The position numbers and the translations under genes were made by a program. Below the pieces are notes generated by a model. That model worked only from the letters and a program-made list of their open reading frames with translations. It did no database searches and was not told the DNA's origin. From contig NZ_KQ031382.1 in assembly GCF_000384335.2 (NCBI RefSeq), positions 186,001-250,000 of the forward strand: DNA of 64,000 bases. Reading direction: 5' to 3'. The DNA is from Hyphomicrobium sp. 99 (GTDB taxonomy: Bacteria; Pseudomonadota; Alphaproteobacteria; Rhizobiales; Hyphomicrobiaceae). Position 1 is the first letter of the stretch; the number at the start of each line of letters is the position of its first letter. Shown piece after piece: positions 60,369 through 64,000 of this stretch.

Positions 60369-61121
60369 ATGGCCAAAGCGTCCATGAAGATTGTACCTCC
60401 AAAGATCGGAAGTTCCGTTTCAAAAGGCAAGGCCGGAAAGCCGGGCGCCATCGCCGCAAGCAAAACCCGCAAACCGAAGCTTCTGGACGAAGCCCAAATC
60501 GCTGAGGTTTTCCGGCGCTTTCAAAAGGTAAACCCGGAACCCAAGGGCGAACTCGAGCACATCAATCCCTATACGCTCCTTGTCGCAGTCGTCCTTTCCG
60601 CACAGGCGACCGACGCCGGCGTCAACAAGGCAACGCGGCCCCTTTTCAAGGTGGTCGACACGCCGGAAAAAATGCTCGCGCTCGGCGAAGAGAAGCTGCG
60701 CGATTACATCAAGACCATTGGGCTCTATCGCGCCAAAGCGAAGAACGTTATCGGGCTATCGCAACGCCTCGTCCATGATTTCGGCGGTCAGGTTCCAGCC
60801 GATCGCGACGCGCTCGAATCTTTACCGGGCGTCGGCCGGAAAACCGCGAACGTCGTGATGAACATGGCGTTCGAGCATCCGACGATGGCGGTCGACACGC
60901 ACGTCTTCCGCGTCGCCAATCGTATCGGCCTGTCGCACGGCACCACACCACTCGCCGTCGAAGAAGATTTGCTGCGCGTCGTGCCAACGGAATTTCTGAT
61001 GCACGCGCACCATTGGCTGATCCTGCACGGCCGCTATCTTTGCAAAGCTCGCAAACCCGAATGCTGGCGCTGTGTCATCAGCGACATCTGTCTCTTTCCC
61101 GACAAGACGCCCGCGCCCTGA
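60369..61121 (+). CDS. nth: Endonuclease III (Nth)
   Basis: Base-excision repair DNA glycosylase and AP lyase for oxidised pyrimidines. The 250-residue protein has the HhH motif SLPGVGRKTANVVMNMA with catalytic Lys, the catalytic Asp in AVDTHVFRVANR, and the 4Fe-4S loop C-X6-C-X2-C-X5-C near the C-terminus. The first 35 residues are Lys-rich and unconserved. Confidence 0.97.
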   Translation: MAKASMKIVPPKIGSSVSKGKAGKPGAIAASKTRKPKLLDEAQIAEVFRRFQKVNPEPKGELEHINPYTLLVAVVLSAQATDAGVNKATRPLFKVVDTPEKMLALGEEKLRDYIKTIGLYRAKAKNVIGLSQRLVHDFGGQVPADRDALESLPGVGRKTANVVMNMAFEHPTMAVDTHVFRVANRIGLSHGTTPLAVEEDLLRVVPTEFLMHAHHWLILHGRYLCKARKPECWRCVISDICLFPDKTPAP

Positions 61122-61909
61122 GCACACCCACCGTCATGCCGACGAAGGTCGGCACCCAGACAAGCATCAACAAGTTCGGTGGATGGATGCTGTGGGTTTC
61201 GAACGTGCCGCGCGCACCGGATGCGCTGACCGTTGTCTGGATCCCGGCCTGCGCCGGGATGACGGCGGAGCGGGACGAACACGTTTCAGAAAACAACATT
61301 GTCATCCCGGGCGAGCCGTCTTGCGAGACCCGGGATCCATTGGTCGACAGCGGTCCTGGGTCCCGGCTCTCCGCCGCGCTCCGGCCGGGATGACAAGGGT
61401 AGAGCAGGCGCGGTCGTGCTCGGTATCGCCACACCCACCGTCATGCCGACGAAGGTCGGCACCCAGACAAGCATCAACAGGTTCGGTGGATGCTGCGGGT
61501 TCCGAACGTGCCGCGCGCACCGGATGCGCTGACCGTTGTCTGGATCCCGGCCTGCGCCGGGATGACGGCGGAGCGGGACGAATATGCTTCAGAAAACAAC
61601 ATTGTCATCCCGGGCGAGCCGTCTTGCGAGACCCGGGAACCATTGGTTGAATGCAACCTAGCGGTCCTGGGTCCCGGCTCTCCGCTGCGCTCCGGCCGGG
61701 ATGACAAGGGTAGAGCAGGCGCGGTCGTGCTCGGTATCGCCACACCCACCGTCATGCCGACGAAGGTCGGCACCCAGACAAGCTTCAACAAGTTCGGTGG
61801 ATGCTGTGGGTTTCGAACGCGCCGCGCGCACCGGATGCGCTGACCGTTGTCTGGATCCCGGCCTGCGCCGGGATGATGGAGGGTTGGATGTGAGCGCGCT
61901 GGCCTTGGC
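61122..61909. other. Intergenic gap filled by repeats
   Basis: The 788-bp gap between nth and hisF contains the tandem array at 61131-61881 and short flanks. Open frames here run through the repeats on both strands and are not believed to encode protein. Confidence 0.85.
61131..61881. repeat. Tandem array of about 307-bp intergenic repeat units (2.4 copies)
   Basis: Unit starts are at 61131, 61438 and 61749, spacing 307 and 311 bp; the third copy stops after about 130 bp. Each full unit has a first element beginning CCGTCATGCCGACGAAGGTC and ending with CCTGCGCCGGGATGACGG, and a second bounded by GTCATCCCGG and CCGGGATGAC. A single copy of the first element is at 43300-43382 and a variant at 56763-56850. 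Copies differ by only a few bases, so the duplication is recent. Confidence 0.9.
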
Positions 61910-62686
61910 CTACGGATCCAACCGCATCGCGAGACCGGCCTTGGCCATGTAGTCCTTCGCTTCGGGGATCGAATACGTGCCGAAGTGGAAGATCGAGGCC
62001 GCAAGCACCGCGCTGGCATGTCCCTTCTCGACGCCATCGACCAGATGCTGCAGCGTACCGACACCGCCTGATGCGATGACGGGGATCTTCACGGCATCAG
62101 CAATGGCACGAGTCAACGCCACGTCGAAGCCGGCTTTCGTGCCGTCGCGATCCATGGATGTGAGAAGAATTTCGCCCGCTCCCAGCTCCGCAACTTCCCG
62201 CGCGTAGGCGATGGCATCGAGACCCGTCGGCTTGCGGCCCCCGTGCGTGAAGATCTCCCAGCGCGGCGGCTCGCCTTCCCCTGAAACTTTCTTCGCATCG
62301 ATCGCGACCACGATGCACTGCGCGCCGAACTTCTCGCTCGCTTCCTTGACGAAGGCACGATTGGTGACAGCCGCGGTGTTGATCGAAACCTTGTCGGCGC
62401 CCGCTTCGAGCAGCTTGCGAATATCTTCGACCGTCCGGACGCCGCCGCCGACCGTCAGCGGCATGAAGCACCGGTTCGCCGTACGCTCAACGACGTCGAA
62501 GATGGTGTCGCGGTTTTCGTGGCTCGCCGTGATGTCGAGAAAGCAAAGCTCGTCCGCGCCAGCGGCGTCATAGGCCGCCGCTGCTTCGACCGGATCTCCA
62601 GCATCGATCAGATCGACGAAATTAACGCCCTTCACGACGCGGCCGTCTTTTACGTCGAGGCACGGAATGATGCGGATTTTCAGCAT
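61910..62686 (-). CDS. hisF: Imidazole glycerol phosphate synthase cyclase subunit (HisF)
   Basis: Makes imidazole glycerol phosphate and AICAR in histidine synthesis, with HisH. The 258-residue TIM-barrel has catalytic D11 in [16 protein letters not shown], a second catalytic Asp in [10 protein letters not shown], and the phosphate motifs [10 protein letters not shown] and [11 protein letters not shown]. Other his genes lie outside the window. The small gene at 62842 is divergent. Confidence 0.98.
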   Translation of the reverse strand: MLKIRIIPCLDVKDGRVVKGVNFVDLIDAGDPVEAAAAYDAAGADELCFLDITASHENRDTIFDVVERTANRCFMPLTVGGGVRTVEDIRKLLEAGADKVSINTAAVTNRAFVKEASEKFGAQCIVVAIDAKKVSGEGEPPRWEIFTHGGRKPTGLDAIAYAREVAELGAGEILLTSMDRDGTKAGFDVALTRAIADAVKIPVIASGGVGTLQHLVDGVEKGHASAVLAASIFHFGTYSIPEAKDYMAKAGLAMRLDP

Positions 62687-62841
62687 ATTTGCAAAGTCAG
62701 CTTTCTGATGTCAGGTCCGGCAAGTATCACGGAGGCCGAGACGCCGTCGAGAATTTTAACCAGCCGCGCCGGAACTTTGGGCCGGGCTCACGCGTTGAAT
62801 TGTCCCGCGTGATTGCGCAGGCCTCCGAGGAAATGAGACTA

Positions 62842-63153
62842 ATGCCCGACGATTTTGCTCCGAAAAACCTTCGCGCCCGCCTCGACGCGGTGCAGGAGCG
62901 CATCGCTCAGGCCCGGACCCAACTCGCGGCCCATGGCATCATCGGTGACCAAACGGATGCCTTGACGAACTTCATCGATCAGCACGATGCGATCCGAAGT
63001 TCGCTCGACACTGAAGGCACCGTGACCGAAATCCAGCACAGCAAGGCATCGGCGCAGACCGATGCCCTCGAAAAAGCTCTGACCGACTGGCTTTCGACCG
63101 TCGAGAACCGCTTCGCCGATCCAAAGCGCCGCGAGCCGAACATTTCCATGTAA
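62842..63153 (+). CDS. Small hypothetical protein
   Basis: A 103-residue helical protein (PDDFAPKNLRARLDAVQERI) with no known domain. GAGG lies about 11 nt before ATG 62842; an ATG at 62833 is possible. It is convergent with prfC. Confidence 0.55.
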   Translation: MPDDFAPKNLRARLDAVQERIAQARTQLAAHGIIGDQTDALTNFIDQHDAIRSSLDTEGTVTEIQHSKASAQTDALEKALTDWLSTVENRFADPKRREPNISM

Positions 63154-63171
63154 CGAGACGCTTCTTGGCCT

Positions 63172-64000
63172 TTAAGCGCCGCGCTCCCGGAGCGCGGCGA
63201 ATTTGATATCGGGGAATTTCTCGCTCTTGTATTTCAGCATCCACGGGTTCTCCGCGAGGAACACGAGCGCCCCGTCGCGATCCGTCGCAAGCTCGCCCCG
63301 GTGCCCATCGACGAACTTCTGAAGCTTCGCGGGATCGTCCGCCGAAACCCAGCGCGCCAATTCGTAAGGCGGTTGCTCGAGTGTGATCGGCACGCCGTAT
63401 TCAACGGCGACGCGCGACTGCAGCACCTCGAACTGCAGCTGTCCGACGACACCCAGAATCTGCCGCCCGCCTGCAATCGGCGTGAACACTTGAACGATGC
63501 CTTCCTCGGCAAGATCGTCGAGCGCGCGGTTGAGCTGCTTCGCCTTCATCGCATCCTGAATGACGACGCGGCGCAAAAGCTCCGGCGCGAAATTCGGAAT
63601 GCCCGTGAACTTCAGGGCTTCCTTTTCCGACAGCGTATCGCCGACACGAAGCGTTCCGTGGTTTGGCACGCCGATGATATCGCCCGCCCACGCTTCATCC
63701 GCCGTCTCGCGGCCCTGCCCGAAGAAGAACGTTGGCGACGACACCGTCATCGCTTTGTTTTCGCGCACGTGAATGAGCTTCATCCCGCGCTTGAAACGCC
63801 CCGAGCAAAGCCGCACGAACGCCATGCGATCGCGATGGTTCGGGTCCATGTTCGCCTGCACTTTGAAGACGAAGCCCGTCACCTGATCTTCGCCGGGCTC
63901 GACCGTCCGTTGCGTCGCGGCCCTTGGCAGAGGGCCCGGCGCCCATTGCCCGAGCGCATCGAGCAACTGCTCGACGCCGAAATTCTTCAGCGCGCTGCCA
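63172..64000 (-). CDS. prfC: Peptide chain release factor 3 (PrfC), 5' part cut by window
   Basis: GTPase that recycles RF1/RF2. Only about 276 C-terminal residues are visible; the GTPase domain lies beyond the right edge. Domain II (FVFKVQANMDPNHRDRMAFV) and the C-terminal RF3 domain (LGVVGQLQFEVLQSR and PWMLKYKSEKFPDIKF) are clear. The minus-strand frame is open at position 64000. Confidence 0.95.
   Translation of the reverse strand, partial: GSALKNFGVEQLLDALGQWAPGPLPRAATQRTVEPGEDQVTGFVFKVQANMDPNHRDRMAFVRLCSGRFKRGMKLIHVRENKAMTVSSPTFFFGQGRETADEAWAGDIIGVPNHGTLRVGDTLSEKEALKFTGIPNFAPELLRRVVIQDAMKAKQLNRALDDLAEEGIVQVFTPIAGGRQILGVVGQLQFEVLQSRVAVEYGVPITLEQPPYELARWVSADDPAKLQKFVDGHRGELATDRDGALVFLAENPWMLKYKSEKFPDIKFAALRERGA

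Noticed and set aside
61072..61650. Open frames within the tandem repeat array
   Set aside because: They translate repeat DNA in several frames with near-identical repeated peptides, which is expected for non-coding repeats lacking stops.
61131..61881. Possible CRISPR array
   Set aside because: Units are about 307 bp with no short repeat-spacer pattern and no cas genes.

Overview
The window looks like a chromosomal core region of a high-GC alphaproteobacterium, most likely order Hyphomicrobiales and plausibly Hyphomicrobium or a close relative. The clues are an F1-only atpHAGDC operon, a RegB/RegA (ActS/ActR) redox pair behind a cytochrome bo3 operon with surf1, a tRNA-His with A73 and no encoded G-1, hrcA-grpE-dnaK-dnaJ in one direction, an rph-rdgB-hemW cluster, and short Hyphomicrobiales-type genes (DUF2244, DUF1330, DUF1772, PCuAC). 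Genus assignment is inference. I see no phage, transposase, CRISPR array, restriction system or recognisable defence island.

Layout. 1-8.1 kb: 3'-truncated coaBC (minus), PCuAC copper chaperone, a DUF4212-SSS symporter fusion, glpD, an unknown Cys-rich protein, an orphan soluble histidine kinase and a small unknown gene. 8.4-9.8 kb: tRNA-His, a lipoprotein and a small exported protein. 9.8-16.8 kb (minus): cyoABCD-surf1-regB-regA, likely one transcription unit. 17.0-23.3 kb (minus): atpH-A-G-ohr-D-(CPFCG protein)-C, ending in a strong intrinsic terminator. A structured segment upstream of atpH ends in an intrinsic terminator on the opposite strand and is a candidate ncRNA. 23.7-29 kb: yraN/rsmI, gluQ, alkA-like and HNH genes and several unknowns. 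28.9-29.8 kb is a gap of about 850 bp without a convincing gene.

29.8-34.7 kb (minus): rph, DUF1772, VOC, rdgB (fused to a DUF7660-like tail), hemW, yqaA and dsbB, mostly overlapping or within a few bases. 34.8-41.7 kb (plus): the chaperone cluster hrcA, grpE, dnaK (with an RpoH-like promoter) and dnaJ, then an FMN reductase and pyrF. 41.9-48.7 kb (plus): two L,D-transpeptidases flanking trmD, an extended rplS, map and radC. 48.7-53.8 kb: MHS transporter, trxB, a LysR regulator and leuC. 53.8-58 kb: a FeeM-like N-acyl amino acid synthase, a methyltransferase, two zincin-type proteins and leuD. 58-64 kb: glyoxalase, TauE/SafE, DUF2244, nth, a tandem repeat array of about 750 bp, hisF, a small unknown gene and the 3' part of prfC.

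How the genes work together. The 9.8-23.3 kb stretch is bioenergetic: a quinol oxidase with its SURF1 assembly factor, the redox two-component system that in related bacteria controls respiratory genes, and the catalytic half of ATP synthase with a peroxidase embedded in it. The rest is housekeeping: proteostasis, translation and tRNA modification, nucleotide sanitation, DNA repair, leucine and histidine synthesis and cell-wall cross-linking. Novelty here is modest and lies in gene fusions, embedded small genes, a candidate ncRNA and repeats; I found no convincing wholly new multi-gene system.
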